Below, one piece after another: positions 26,091 through 26,115 of a stretch of DNA of 26,115 bases. Position numbers and translations under genes: made by a program. The DNA comes from BNWE01 sp964369545. Its GTDB lineage: Bacteria; Pseudomonadota; Alphaproteobacteria; UBA3830. Location of the stretch: NCBI GenBank assembly GCA_964369545.1, contig CAYJFA010000010.1:1-26115 (forward strand), in the 5' to 3' direction. The notes below the pieces were generated by a model. The model was given only the letters and a program-made list of their open reading frames with translations. It searched no databases and was not told where the DNA came from. Every line of letters starts with the position of its first letter. The stretch's first letter is position 1.

Positions 26091-26115
26091 GTATTAATTT
26101 TAAAATTAGAGAAAT

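Overview
The window is a strongly AT-rich stretch of bacterial chromosome. A CckA-type hybrid histidine kinase, an LdtR-like MarR regulator beside it and a short AtpI-like gene point to an alphaproteobacterium. Low GC, several decayed genes, transposase relics, a STAND-type NB-ARC/TPR protein and many Sec-type N-termini suggest a host-associated lineage, perhaps a Holosporales- or Rickettsiales-like symbiont of protists. That placement is inference; no rRNA marker is present.

Left part (1-2792): the start of a peroxiredoxin gene, a decayed XRE-type helix-turn-helix remnant, an HU-family DNA-binding protein, then a peptide-modification locus. This locus has a radical SAM enzyme, a PqqD-like peptide-binding protein and, convergent to them, a 70-residue peptide gene with an excellent ribosome binding site. 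It is the best candidate for an undescribed system (a RiPP-like pathway).

Signalling part (2793-7623): an 1102-residue protein (LuxR-type HTH, one membrane segment, NB-ARC ATPase, TPR repeats) and, divergent from it, a soluble histidine kinase with a C-terminal receiver. A short palindrome lies between them.

Decay zone (7624-14790): two diverged copies of one transposase-like relic flank a 5'-truncated acetyltransferase. Then come a frameshifted methyltransferase, an intact MbtH-like gene, an acetyltransferase and the remains of a one-module nonribosomal peptide synthetase (end of C domain, A, PCP, TE; two frameshifts). A secreted HNH-nuclease-like gene follows. The long genes elsewhere in the window read through cleanly, so the frameshifts are more likely real decay than sequencing error. 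It looks like a dying natural-product cluster. The methyltransferase, the acetyltransferase and the HNH protein all begin with signal-peptide-like segments.

Right part (14791-26115): an island of visibly higher GC beside tRNA-Ala(GGC), a DsbA-like thiol oxidoreductase, and a 1843-residue TadG-like surface protein whose von Willebrand A domain is split by a very large insertion holding two long repeats. Then come a possible 41-codon membrane peptide overlapping the start of cckA, cckA itself, the MarR regulator, the AtpI-like protein and a fragment of another histidine kinase at the window edge.
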